Positions 6,933 through 13,373 of a DNA stretch of 16,417 nt are shown here, one piece after another. Source of the stretch: an uncultured Agathobaculum sp. (GTDB taxonomy: Bacteria > Bacillota > Clostridia > Oscillospirales > Butyricicoccaceae). The notes under the pieces are model-generated. The model ran no database searches and was not told where the DNA came from. It saw only the letters and a program-made list of their open reading frames with translations. Positions within the stretch are counted from its first letter, which is position 1. Each line of letters starts with the position of its first letter. The translations under genes were made by a program, and so were the position numbers. Location: assembly GCA_944376955.1 (NCBI GenBank), contig CALWEB010000005.1, forward strand, positions 1 through 16,417, written 5' to 3'.

Positions 6933-8204
6933 TCAGTGGAACAGGCTGGCAATGAACCGGGAAACCAGTTCGAGCAGTGAAGATTGCTGGGCTGAAGTAT
7001 CCGGTGTGGTATCAGAAGGCCCCTGATCCTGTGTGTAGTGTTGGGAAAGCATTGCAGCACAGCCATCAATGTTTTGCAGGGAAGAATAGCTAAAAAATAC
7101 TTCGCCCTGAATATCAATGCTGCTGTCCAGCAACGTGAGCTGGCGCTGCAGTTCTTCCGTGCCATACCATACATCCCCCGGTTCTGCTTCTGCTGCCCGG
7201 TATGCGCCGATGCCGATGTACAATGCCACATCACTGGTGGAAACCACTTGCTGCCACCAGTCTACCAATACCTGAAAATCTGCAATTTCGTAGCCGATGG
7301 ACCAATAGAGCTGCGGGCAGATGTAATCAACCGTGCCTTTTTTAATCCATTCAACCGAGTCACAATAGATTTCACGGTAGGAAGAACGCCCGTTGGTTTC
7401 GCTGCCCTTGGGGTTGTCGGCTTTATTGTCCCAGATGCCGGCAGGGCTGACGCCGAATGACAGCTTTGGGTCGATTTCGTGCAGGGTTTTGTCCAGTGAG
7501 GCGATCAAAGTGTTGACGTTGTCACGCCGCCAATCGCCAATATCGCTGAAATCCTCGCCGTAGCGGGCGAAGGTTGCAGCATCGTCAAAATCCGTACCCG
7601 GATAGAAATAGTCATCCAGATGGATACCGTCTACATCGTAGTTCTGGACAATTTCGGCCGCACCGTCTACGACAAGCTGCTGCACAGCTGGTAAACCCGG
7701 GTTGAAATAGTAGTTTTCCTCGTATTCAACCACCCATTCCGGATGCTGCTTGGCAGGGCTGTCCTCGGGCAACGCATCCCATTCGCTTTGGCCGTCCTTG
7801 GTGATGCGGTAGGGGTTGAGCCAAGCGTGCAGCTGCAAGCCGCGATTGTGTGCCCCCTCTACCCAATAGGCAAGGACGTCAAAATCCCCGTCGGGCGCCT
7901 GCCCGACCGTACCGCTGACATACCGGCTCCATGGGAAAATCTCGGACGGATACAGGGAATCTGCGGAGGGGCGCACCTGAAGGAATACGGTGTTCAGCCC
8001 CATATCCGCGATGTTGTCGAGAATGGTGTCTGCTTCGCTTTTGAGTGCATCGGCCGAAAGCCCTTGCGCGGAGGGATAGTCAATGTTATAGATGCTGGAA
8101 ACCCAAACGCCGCGCATACCGTCTTGCGCCGTTTGGACTGCGCCAGCGCTGGAAATAAACAGAGTAAGTAACAGAACCACAGAGAGAATGCGTTGCTTGA
8201 GCAT
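6933..8204 (-). CDS. Secreted GHL10 (DUF187) glycoside-hydrolase-like protein
   Basis: The 423-residue protein belongs to the glycosyl-hydrolase-like 10 family (B. subtilis YngK type), TIM-barrel proteins thought to act on cell-wall or other polysaccharides. A signal peptide occupies about residues 1-22 (hydrophobic LSVVLLLTLFISS, then AGA). There is no lipobox Cys, so it is secreted and not lipid-anchored. The barrel starts with MRGVWVSS (30-37) and includes GLNTVFLQVRP, LQLHAWLNPYR (124-133), GIHLDDYFYP (193-202, the conserved acidic pair D197, D198), FGVSPAGIW and YICPQLYWS. The end is a low-complexity Ser/Thr/Gln region followed by a hydrophobic helix-like LLELVSRFIASLF. It is first in the four-gene operon, with AAAGGGG 7 bases before its ATG. 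The substrate is unknown. Confidence 0.9.
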   Translation of the reverse strand: MLKQRILSVVLLLTLFISSAGAVQTAQDGMRGVWVSSIYNIDYPSAQGLSADALKSEADTILDNIADMGLNTVFLQVRPSADSLYPSEIFPWSRYVSGTVGQAPDGDFDVLAYWVEGAHNRGLQLHAWLNPYRITKDGQSEWDALPEDSPAKQHPEWVVEYEENYYFNPGLPAVQQLVVDGAAEIVQNYDVDGIHLDDYFYPGTDFDDAATFARYGEDFSDIGDWRRDNVNTLIASLDKTLHEIDPKLSFGVSPAGIWDNKADNPKGSETNGRSSYREIYCDSVEWIKKGTVDYICPQLYWSIGYEIADFQVLVDWWQQVVSTSDVALYIGIGAYRAAEAEPGDVWYGTEELQRQLTLLDSSIDIQGEVFFSYSSLQNIDGCAAMLSQHYTQDQGPSDTTPDTSAQQSSLLELVSRFIASLFH

Positions 8205-8242
8205 GGAAAAACCCCTTTGACAGTTAGCGTAAATATATAGTT

Positions 8243-8271
8243 ATTTTACCATTGCGGGTGGGAGAAAGCAA
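8243..8271 (-). promoter_or_regulatory. Sigma-A promoter of the GHL10-thioesterase-MNT-HEPN operon
   Basis: On the minus strand TTGCTT (8271-8266), a 17-base spacer, and TAAAAT (8248-8243). It lies about 40 bases before the start codon. No terminator interrupts the four genes downstream. Confidence 0.65.
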
Positions 8272-8277
8272 GAATGA

Positions 8278-8306
8278 TTGACAGAGCGGCGGTTTCATCG
8301 TATGAT
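8278..8306 (+). promoter_or_regulatory. Sigma-A promoter of the pyridoxal/pyridoxamine kinase gene
   Basis: TTGACA (8278-8283), 17-base spacer, TATGAT (8301-8306). It sits back-to-back with the minus-strand operon promoter, the two -35 elements being 6 bases apart. It shows that an in-frame upstream TTG at 8278 is not the gene start. Confidence 0.8.
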
Positions 8307-8340
8307 GGAACACGGACAGAAAAAAGGATGTGAACAAGCC

Positions 8341-9207
8341 ATGCAAAAAAGGGTTCTGGCGCTGCATGATTTATCGGGGTTTGGACGGTCATCGCTGGTG
8401 CCGATTATCGCGGTGCTTTCGGCAGCCGGGCATCAGTGTGTGCCGCTGCCGACGGCGGTGTTTTCCACGCACACCGCGATCCCCGGCTGGGTGACAACCG
8501 ACCTGACCGGTGCGATGCCGGGTACGATTGATCAGTATGATGCGCTGGGGCTGCGTTTCGAGGTGATCTATGCCGGTTTCCTGGGTTCGGCCGATCAGAT
8601 TGACTGTGTCAGGGAGGCGGCGAACCGGCTGAAAACAGCGGACGGCCTGACTCTGATTGACCCGGTGATGGGGGACAACGGCAAGGTGTATGACACATAT
8701 ACTGCCGAGATGTGTACCCGGATGCGTGAGCTTTGTGCGATTGCGGATATCATCACGCCCAATACGACGGAAGCGGCCATCCTGCTCGATCGAGATCCGC
8801 GTACCAAGCCGCAAAGCGCAGAGGAGGCTTGGGAATGGCTGCGGGCACTGCGTGCGCATTACGGCGCGCAGGTTGTGTTGACCGGATTGGATTTTGAGCA
8901 AGGGAAAGTCGGATCCGGTTGTTTGTCGGTGCAGGATGGGGCGCTCAGCCTGCATCGTCGGATTGACCGGTATTATCCCGGTACAGGTGATCTGTTTGCG
9001 TCTGCCATGTTGGGTGCGTTGCTCAACGGGGTATCGTTGGCAGCGGCTTGCGAACAGGCGGGGGAATATGTTAAGGACTGCATTGCCTATACGATGGCGC
9101 AGCAAACCGATCCGATGCACGGTGTGCAGTTTGAAAAGCTGCTGTATCGGCTGATCGACGGCTCGTATCGGAGGGGAGACGGAAAAACAAAAAGCACTGT
9201 CGATTGA
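8341..9207 (+). CDS. Pyridoxal/pyridoxamine kinase, PfkB/ribokinase superfamily
   Basis: This phosphorylates vitamin B6 vitamers with ATP in the pyridoxal phosphate salvage pathway. The start at 8341 (MQKRVLALHDLSGFGRSSL) follows AAAAGGA by 12 bases and lies about 28 bases after the predicted transcription start. The product is 288 residues, normal for the family. Motifs are HDLSGFGRSSL near the N-terminus, IDPVMGDNG (106-114), ITPNTTEA (138-145) and the anion hole with catalytic aspartate YPGTGD (212-217, D217). Clostridial proteins with this pattern are annotated pyridoxamine kinase. It is a single-gene unit. The last codons and TGA stop are part of its terminator hairpin. A role in phosphorylating a related heterocyclic alcohol is a less likely alternative. 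Confidence 0.88.
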   Translation: MQKRVLALHDLSGFGRSSLVPIIAVLSAAGHQCVPLPTAVFSTHTAIPGWVTTDLTGAMPGTIDQYDALGLRFEVIYAGFLGSADQIDCVREAANRLKTADGLTLIDPVMGDNGKVYDTYTAEMCTRMRELCAIADIITPNTTEAAILLDRDPRTKPQSAEEAWEWLRALRAHYGAQVVLTGLDFEQGKVGSGCLSVQDGALSLHRRIDRYYPGTGDLFASAMLGALLNGVSLAAACEQAGEYVKDCIAYTMAQQTDPMHGVQFEKLLYRLIDGSYRRGDGKTKSTVD

Positions 9208-9219
9208 CAGTGCTTTTTT
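9190..9219 (+). terminator. Terminator overlapping the kinase stop codon
   Basis: An 8-bp stem GCACTGTC/GACAGTGC (9194-9201 with 9206-9213) is followed by TTTTTT. The coding sequence ends within it, its TGA at 9205-9207 spanning the loop and right arm. Confidence 0.85.
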
Positions 9220-9254
9220 AATATGCTGAATTGGATTTGCTTCAACTGATTTAC

Positions 9255-9283
9255 AAAAAAAGAACCTGTCGCAGACAGGTTCT
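9255..9283 (-). terminator. Terminator following the tRNA 3' remnant
   Basis: A 10-bp perfect stem (9261-9270 with 9274-9283) has a run of seven T on the minus strand. It lies directly beyond the partial tRNA copy, as if ending a small transcript or a former tRNA gene. Confidence 0.8.
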
Positions 9284-9288
9284 GAGAT

Positions 9289-9317
9289 TGGAGCGGCTGA
9301 CGAGGCTCGAACTCGCT
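9289..9317 (-). repeat. 29-bp exact copy of the tRNA-Gly 3' end
   Basis: The 29 bases are identical to 9431-9459, the T-arm, acceptor 3' strand and CCA of the complete tRNA-Gly. They lie in the same orientation 142 bases away. Direct duplication of a tRNA 3' end is the usual footprint of site-specific integration, or of unequal recombination between tRNA genes. No integrase is left between the copies. Confidence 0.9.
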
Positions 9318-9370
9318 TCAACACCCCGCGAAAGCAAGCTTTTGCGGGGGCCCGTACCTCGATTATATAA

Positions 9371-9388
9371 AAGGTGGAGGCAGCGAGT
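9371..9388 (+). repeat. 18-bp inverted copy of the tRNA-Gly middle
   Basis: Eighteen bases are the reverse complement of 9453-9470 with one difference. In the minus-strand RNA that difference is a G-U wobble, so this stretch could pair without interruption with the anticodon-stem 3' strand, variable loop and T-stem 5' strand of tRNA-Gly. Confidence 0.8.
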
Positions 9389-9422
9389 AAAAAGAAAAAG
9401 CACTGCTGTCTAAGCAGTGCTT
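9389..9422 (-). terminator. Terminator of tRNA-Gly
   Basis: A 10-bp stem AAGCACTGCT/AGCAGTGCTT (9398-9407 with 9413-9422) has a T-rich tail on the minus strand, 8 bases beyond the CCA end of the tRNA. Confidence 0.85.
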
Positions 9423-9430
9423 CAATTTTC

Positions 9431-9506
9431 TGGAGCGGCTGACGAGGCTCGAACTCGCTACCTCCACCTTGGCAAGGTGGCGCTCTACCAGATGAGCTAC
9501 AGCCGC
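9431..9506 (-). tRNA. tRNA-Gly (anticodon GCC)
   Basis: The 76-base gene includes an encoded CCA. Acceptor stem GCGGCTG pairs with CAGCCGC, followed by discriminator T. The D-arm is GCTC...GAGC. The anticodon arm is CCACC-TTGCCAA-GGTGG with anticodon GCC. The T-arm is GCGAG-TTCGAGC-CTCGT. It reads GGC and GGT codons. It is transcribed from its own consensus promoter and ends at its own terminator. Confidence 0.96.
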
Positions 9507-9513
9507 ATTTTCT

Positions 9514-9538
9514 ATCGCGCTGAACTCATCAGCGCGAT
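9514..9538 (-). other. Leader hairpin between promoter and tRNA-Gly
   Basis: A perfect 10-bp stem ATCGCGCTGA/TCAGCGCGAT (9514-9523 with 9529-9538) has a 5-base loop. It starts at about the predicted transcription start (near 9536) and ends 7 bases before the mature tRNA 5' end. It may protect or position the precursor for RNase P, or it may be an operator palindrome. The role is inferred. Confidence 0.6.
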
Positions 9539-9542
9539 ATTT

Positions 9543-9571
9543 ATTATAGCAAAGGGAGGCTGGACTGTCAA
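9543..9571 (-). promoter_or_regulatory. Consensus sigma-A promoter of tRNA-Gly
   Basis: On the minus strand TTGACA (9571-9566), 17-base spacer, TATAAT (9548-9543). Both hexamers match consensus perfectly. Confidence 0.9.
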
Positions 9572-9598
9572 GCGGAAAATGAAAAAATTGAAAAGTTT

Positions 9599-10306
9599 TT
9601 AATCTTTTTTGCTGGGGCGGCGACATAGCACCAGCGTGACAAACAAGCAGACCGCCAGATACAGCGCGAGCGGAATCCCTGCAAATAGAAGCACCCGCCC
9701 AAGTCCCCAAAGCGGCTGCGGCAAGCGGATCCATAGGTGCGACAGGGATGCTTCGGGGATCAGGTTCAACAGCGGCATCAACGCGGAGCAGATCATGCGC
9801 ACTGGCAGCAGCGCAACCATCCAGATCTCAATGCGCCAGAACGTGCGGATAAAGTTGGCGCCCTGCGTGGTGTCGAGACCGTTTTTCAGATACAGGCCGA
9901 AGCCCATGGCCAAGGTGATTGCGCAGATTAGCAAAATTACGCCGATGACAGAGGGAATCGTGCTGGCAGATACAAAACGGCCGTACAACAGCAGGAACAG
10001 ACCACATGCGCTGCCGCCTAATGTCATGCAGAGCAGCAGCGGTGCGCCCGTTCGTGCTTGGGTGGGCGACAGCGGTGCGTCCGTTCGGCAGTGCGTGCTT
10101 TGCTGCGGTTCGATATCCCGCAGCAGCCAGTCAGTGGTCACGTCGAAGTAGTCCGCCAGCGCAACGACCTTGTCGGTGTCCGGCTTGGCGTCGCCTATCT
10201 CCCATTTGCTGACCGCCTGCCGTGATACACCGAGCGTGATTGCAAGATCTTCCTGTGACAGGCCGCGTTTTTTACGCAGGTCTGTTATTTTCTCTCCCAG
10301 TGTCAT
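9599..10306 (-). CDS. XRE-family HTH regulator with four membrane segments
   Basis: The 235-residue protein has an N-terminal Cro/C1-type helix-turn-helix (4-61). LSQEDLAITLGVSRQAVSKWE is the recognition part, and SKWEIGDAKPDTDKVVALADYF is typical of Firmicute regulators with extra domains. A linker containing a tandem repeat (RTDAPL and RTGAPL) follows. Four hydrophobic helices come next (about 89-109, 118-140, 160-180 and 203-228). Such proteins are thought to be membrane-tethered transcription regulators; the signal and targets are unknown. The ATG at 10306 has a perfect AAAGGAGGT. The gene stands alone, and no terminator is visible between it and the tRNA-Gly promoter, so readthrough into the tRNA is possible. 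An inverted repeat in its promoter region may be its own operator. Confidence 0.85.
   Translation of the reverse strand: MTLGEKITDLRKKRGLSQEDLAITLGVSRQAVSKWEIGDAKPDTDKVVALADYFDVTTDWLLRDIEPQQSTHCRTDAPLSPTQARTGAPLLLCMTLGGSACGLFLLLYGRFVSASTIPSVIGVILLICAITLAMGFGLYLKNGLDTTQGANFIRTFWRIEIWMVALLPVRMICSALMPLLNLIPEASLSHLWIRLPQPLWGLGRVLLFAGIPLALYLAVCLFVTLVLCRRPSKKD
10038..10087. repeat. Imperfect 17-bp tandem repeat inside the XRE gene
   Basis: Bases 10038-10054 recur at 10071-10087 with one change. The 33-base offset keeps the reading frame and gives two APL-containing hexapeptides in the linker between the HTH domain and the first membrane helix. Confidence 0.7.
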
Positions 10307-10335
10307 GTTAGGTTACCTCCTTTGTACATGAGGCT

Positions 10336-10392
10336 ATTTTACCGAGAAATGCAGTTGCACGCCACCGTGTTTGGTTGGAAATTACGCAACTG
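10336..10392 (-). promoter_or_regulatory. Possible promoter and operator of the XRE gene
   Basis: On the minus strand a TAAAAT (10341-10336) could be the -10, with a poor -35 (TGGCGT, 10364-10359). The inverted pair CAGTTGC (10352-10358) and GCAACTG (10386-10392) flanks the -35 region, and a third GTTGC follows at 10396. This is a plausible autoregulatory site, but the half-sites are short. Confidence 0.3.
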
Positions 10393-10407
10393 TGGGTTGC
10401 AAATGAA

Positions 10408-10444
10408 AAAATCAGCGCGTTTTGGGAGAAAACGCGCTGATTTT
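10408..10444 (-). terminator. Terminator of the malQ / HAD-LUD operon
   Basis: A perfect 16-bp stem (10408-10423 with 10429-10444) with loop GGGAG. The minus strand gives a T-rich 3' side, 22 bases after the HAD-LUD stop codon. Confidence 0.85.
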
Positions 10445-10466
10445 GCAGATTCGGTGCGAAGAGAGG

Positions 10467-11705
10467 TCAATAGCCGAGCGGCTCACCGATCAGGACGACT
10501 TCGCAGCGTTCCATGCGCTGCGGCGGCCCCATATGGATGACCATAGCGCGGCAGATGCGCTCAGGGCTCTGGCAGTCGTGGCATTTGCCGTCTACGGCGC
10601 AAGGCGTTTTTTTGCCCAGCCGCTTGGCATTGAGCGGTGCGGCGACATTACGCGCGCGGTCGATTGCACTTTCCAGATCTGGGCACAGTTTGTTGATGCC
10701 ACAGACAAAGATGCAGCGTTTTGGGCCAAACAGTGTGCCCGAAACACGGTTGCAGGCGCCGTCAATATTGACGATCTCGCCGGTCTCGCTCAGTGCATTG
10801 GCGGAGCTGAGATAGATATCCGGTGTTTGGAAAAACTCGCCCGAACGCACCCAGTGCCAATGCACTGCGGTGCTGTGGGAGAAGGCTTCAGGGAAGCCAA
10901 GCTCCTTGAGGGTCATCGAGCCGCCAAGGGATACCGACTTGCCCGCGCAGGTATCGGTTAGATAGGGCAGGGCATCGGCTACCGTCGGGAAATACGTAAA
11001 GCCAAAGCCACGCTTGGTGAAAGCTTTGCAGATGGTGTCCACAGCCAAAAGGCCGCGCTCAAACAGAGGGAGCAGGTCGGCAGGTTCGCTGACCAGTGCG
11101 TTAGCCCCGGCCTCGGTCAACTCTTCAGCCGGACGGAAGCCCCAGGTCACGCCAACAGCGGACAGGCCGGCATTTTTGGCGGTCTGCATGTCGGTTGCGC
11201 TATCGCCAATGTACAATGTGGTGGCAGCGTCGCCGCCAAGTTCGCGCAGCAACTGCAAGGCGCTGGTCGGGTCGGGCTTACGGGGGATATCCGGGCGCTC
11301 ACCATAGGTGATTTGCACCAGATCCCCGAAAAAATGCCGGATGAGGCTTTTGGCGGCCAGATCGTATTTATTGGACAGCACGCCGACCGAAACCCCGGCT
11401 TTCTTCAGCTGCCGCAGCAGCGGCAGGATGCCGTCGTACGGTTGGGTGCGGTTCATCATGCGCTGGTTGTAAGCCGTGCGAAATTCATCCAGACAGGTGT
11501 CAATCATGGCTTCTGTACATTTGTTTTCCGGAATGCAGCGCTCAATCAGCTTGCGCACGCCGTTGCCGACGCGCACACGGGTTTGCTCCTCGGTCACTGC
11601 GGGAAAGCCGCGGCGCATCATGGCGCAGTTGACGCTGTCGGTCAGGTCACCCAAGGTGTTGAGCAGGGTGCCGTCCAAATCAAAAATTGCGGTGGTAATT
11701 TTCAT
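10467..11705 (-). CDS. HAD phosphatase (phosphoglycolate phosphatase-like) fused to a LUD domain
   Basis: The uninterrupted 412-residue ORF encodes two domains. Residues 1-215 are a HAD-IA phosphatase with all four motifs: FDLDGT (8-13), VLSNK (109-113), RKPDPT (142-147) and GDSATD (167-172). It resembles phosphoglycolate phosphatases. Residues 218-412 are a LUD (DUF162) domain, with SLGGSMTLKELGF (259-271), VHWHW, SSANALSETGEIVNIDG (300-316), GNR-like CNRV and the cysteine set C369, C375, C378, C385 that probably binds metal. LUD proteins are linked to lactate or glycolate use. It follows malQ by 37 bases in one operon. AAAAAGGAT lies 11 bases before the ATG. The fusion is unusual, as each domain is normally a separate protein; a physiological link is unproven. 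Confidence 0.88.
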   Translation of the reverse strand: MKITTAIFDLDGTLLNTLGDLTDSVNCAMMRRGFPAVTEEQTRVRVGNGVRKLIERCIPENKCTEAMIDTCLDEFRTAYNQRMMNRTQPYDGILPLLRQLKKAGVSVGVLSNKYDLAAKSLIRHFFGDLVQITYGERPDIPRKPDPTSALQLLRELGGDAATTLYIGDSATDMQTAKNAGLSAVGVTWGFRPAEELTEAGANALVSEPADLLPLFERGLLAVDTICKAFTKRGFGFTYFPTVADALPYLTDTCAGKSVSLGGSMTLKELGFPEAFSHSTAVHWHWVRSGEFFQTPDIYLSSANALSETGEIVNIDGACNRVSGTLFGPKRCIFVCGINKLCPDLESAIDRARNVAAPLNAKRLGKKTPCAVDGKCHDCQSPERICRAMVIHMGPPQRMERCEVVLIGEPLGY

Positions 11706-11742
11706 GCTATTGCTATCCTTTTTCTTATGGCCGGACGCAGCA

Positions 11743-13236
11743 TCAGCCGCGCATGTAGGTTTGTGTAATTTCGCCCAGCAGCGCCGAGACGGTGGGGTTG
11801 AGCGCTTCCTTGCGCACGCGCCAGCGCCAGTTTTTGCCGCCGATAGTGGCGGGGGTGTTCATGCGGGCATCTGCGCCAAGCGAGAGCAGATCCTGCAGCG
11901 TGGTCATGGCAATGCGCGCGGAAGAAGCCCACACGCTTTTGATGGCACTCCAGCCCATGGCTTCATTGTGCGAGGTCCGCAGATACCGGTAAGCGAACTG
12001 CTTTTCCGGCTCGGTGCAGATATCCATGATTTGCTCGCACACGGTCTGTGAGTCGTGCGTCGAGGTGTAAACAATGCTGTTGGGCACAAAGTTGTGCGGC
12101 AGATGCTCGTTATCGCAGTCGGGTGTGAAGCCGAAAATCAGCACTTTCATGCCTGGGAAGCCGCTTTCCGCCAGCAAATCACGGACTTCATCGGTCATTA
12201 CGCCCAGATCTTCCGCGATCAGCGGCAGGGGGCCGAGCGCCTTTTCGATCGCGTGGAACAATTCCATGCCCGGGCCCTTGCGCCAGTGGCCGTTGACGGC
12301 GGTTTCCTCGGTCGCGCGCACTTCCCAGTAGGCGGCAAAGCCGCGGAAGTGGTCGAGCCGCACCACGTCGAACAGCGCCATGTTGCTCTTCATGCGCCAG
12401 ATCCACCATGCGAAACCTTCTGCACGGTGGGCATCCCAGTCGTAGACCGGGTTACCCCACAGCTGGCCGGTGACGGAATAGTAGTCGGGCGGCACGCCCG
12501 CAACCAGCTTGGGGCTCTTGTCGGCTTTGAGCTTGAACAGTTTGGGATGTGTCCACACATCCACCGAGTCGGCCGAAACATAAATCGGGATGTCACCGAT
12601 GATCTGGATGCCATGCTCGTTGGCGTATTCGCGCAGTGCTTTCCACTGCGTGAAGAAGATATACTGTAAGAAGATGCGGAAGTCGATTTCGTCGCGCAAT
12701 TCTTCGGTTACTTTTTTCAGCGCTTCCGGTTTGCGGTCACGCACCGCCTTTTCCGGCCACATGTAGACCGGCATGTGGTGGTATTTCTCCTCTTTAAGCG
12801 ACATGAACAGCGCATAATCCGGCAGCCATTCTGCGTTTTCTTCCGTAAATGCGGCAATTTTTTCACGCAGCTCGTCATCAACACGCGCATAAGCCTTGCG
12901 GAACAGCGGCCAGCGGGTGTCGGCCAGCTGCTCAAAATCCGCAGTGTCCGGCGATGCTTCAAAGTCGCCTGCCTTCACTTCGGCTTCGGTCAGCAGCCCA
13001 TCCTCTACCAGTAAATCCAGGTCAATCAGATATGGATTGCCTGCCGCAGCAGAAAAGCACTGGTAAGGCGAGTCACCGAAGCCGGTGTGGCCAAGCGGCA
13101 GCACTTGCCAGTACGTCTGGTGTGCCGCGGCTAGAAAGTCGATAAATTCATAGGCGGTTTTCCCCATCGTACCCACACCGTGCGGTGAGGGCAGGGAGGT
13201 GACGTGCGCAAGCACGCCGCTGGAACGGTGAAACAT
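11743..13236 (-). CDS. malQ: 4-alpha-glucanotransferase (GH77, amylomaltase)
   Basis: This transfers glucan chains between maltooligosaccharides in cytosolic maltose/glycogen metabolism. The start at 13236 (MFHRSSGVLAHVTSLPS) is preferred. An upstream in-frame ATG at 13245 directly abuts GGGGG, while 13236 has 9-base spacing and matches the usual N-terminus. The product is 497 residues, the family norm. The GH77 catalytic residues are visible: nucleophile D295 in VRLDHFRGF, acid/base E342 in LIAEDLG and D395 in TSTHDSQT. Conserved QTYWQVLPLG and DSPYQCFSAAAGNPYLIDL are near the N-terminus. A nearly consensus promoter lies upstream, and the HAD-LUD gene is co-transcribed. No other starch or maltose genes are in the window. 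Confidence 0.96.
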   Translation of the reverse strand: MFHRSSGVLAHVTSLPSPHGVGTMGKTAYEFIDFLAAAHQTYWQVLPLGHTGFGDSPYQCFSAAAGNPYLIDLDLLVEDGLLTEAEVKAGDFEASPDTADFEQLADTRWPLFRKAYARVDDELREKIAAFTEENAEWLPDYALFMSLKEEKYHHMPVYMWPEKAVRDRKPEALKKVTEELRDEIDFRIFLQYIFFTQWKALREYANEHGIQIIGDIPIYVSADSVDVWTHPKLFKLKADKSPKLVAGVPPDYYSVTGQLWGNPVYDWDAHRAEGFAWWIWRMKSNMALFDVVRLDHFRGFAAYWEVRATEETAVNGHWRKGPGMELFHAIEKALGPLPLIAEDLGVMTDEVRDLLAESGFPGMKVLIFGFTPDCDNEHLPHNFVPNSIVYTSTHDSQTVCEQIMDICTEPEKQFAYRYLRTSHNEAMGWSAIKSVWASSARIAMTTLQDLLSLGADARMNTPATIGGKNWRWRVRKEALNPTVSALLGEITQTYMRG

Positions 13237-13266
13237 ACGATACATCCCCCAATTAAGTATAGTGGT

Positions 13267-13296
13267 ATTATAGCGTGTTTTATGGAAATTTGTCAA
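13267..13296 (-). promoter_or_regulatory. Sigma-A promoter of malQ
   Basis: On the minus strand TTGACA (13296-13291), 18-base spacer, TATAAT (13272-13267). It is 31 bases before the chosen start and back-to-back with the trmB promoter. Confidence 0.85.
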
Positions 13297-13302
13297 TTTT
13301 GC

Positions 13303-13331
13303 TTGCCAAGTGTGCAGGCGCAGGATATAAT
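13303..13331 (+). promoter_or_regulatory. Sigma-A promoter of trmB
   Basis: TTGCCA (13303-13308), 17-base spacer, TATAAT (13326-13331). The ATG at 13374 follows after a short leader with AAAAAGGGG. Confidence 0.8.
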
Positions 13332-13373
13332 GAAAAGGCTGAAAAATACACAGGAAAAAGGGGAATTTGACGC

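Larger units (their letters stand above)
9255..9356 (-). ncRNA. Possible small RNA carrying a tRNA T-arm and 3' end
   Basis: On the minus strand a TATAAT (9367-9362) with a poor -35 (TTACTC, 9390-9385) precedes about 100 bases. These hold a long hairpin (9324-9349, one mismatch), an intact tRNA T-arm with acceptor 3' strand and CCA (9317-9289), and a strong terminator. There is no tRNA 5' half. It could instead be an inert remnant of recombination. Only the good terminator argues for expression. Confidence 0.25.

Noticed and set aside
8278..8340. Longer N-terminus for the pyridoxal/pyridoxamine kinase (TTG at 8278)
   Set aside because: The TTG is the first half of a consensus -35 (TTGACA), and the extra 21 residues do not fit the family. 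The ATG at 8341 is used instead.
8389..9324. 311-residue open frame on the minus strand opposite the pyridoxal/pyridoxamine kinase gene
   Set aside because: It overlaps the kinase gene, its terminator and the tRNA remnant. Its composition is His- and Arg-rich and unlike a protein family.
9289..9506. Tandem pair of complete tRNA genes
   Set aside because: Only 9431-9506 folds into a full cloverleaf. The other copy has a T-arm and acceptor 3' strand but no matching 5' half or anticodon arm.
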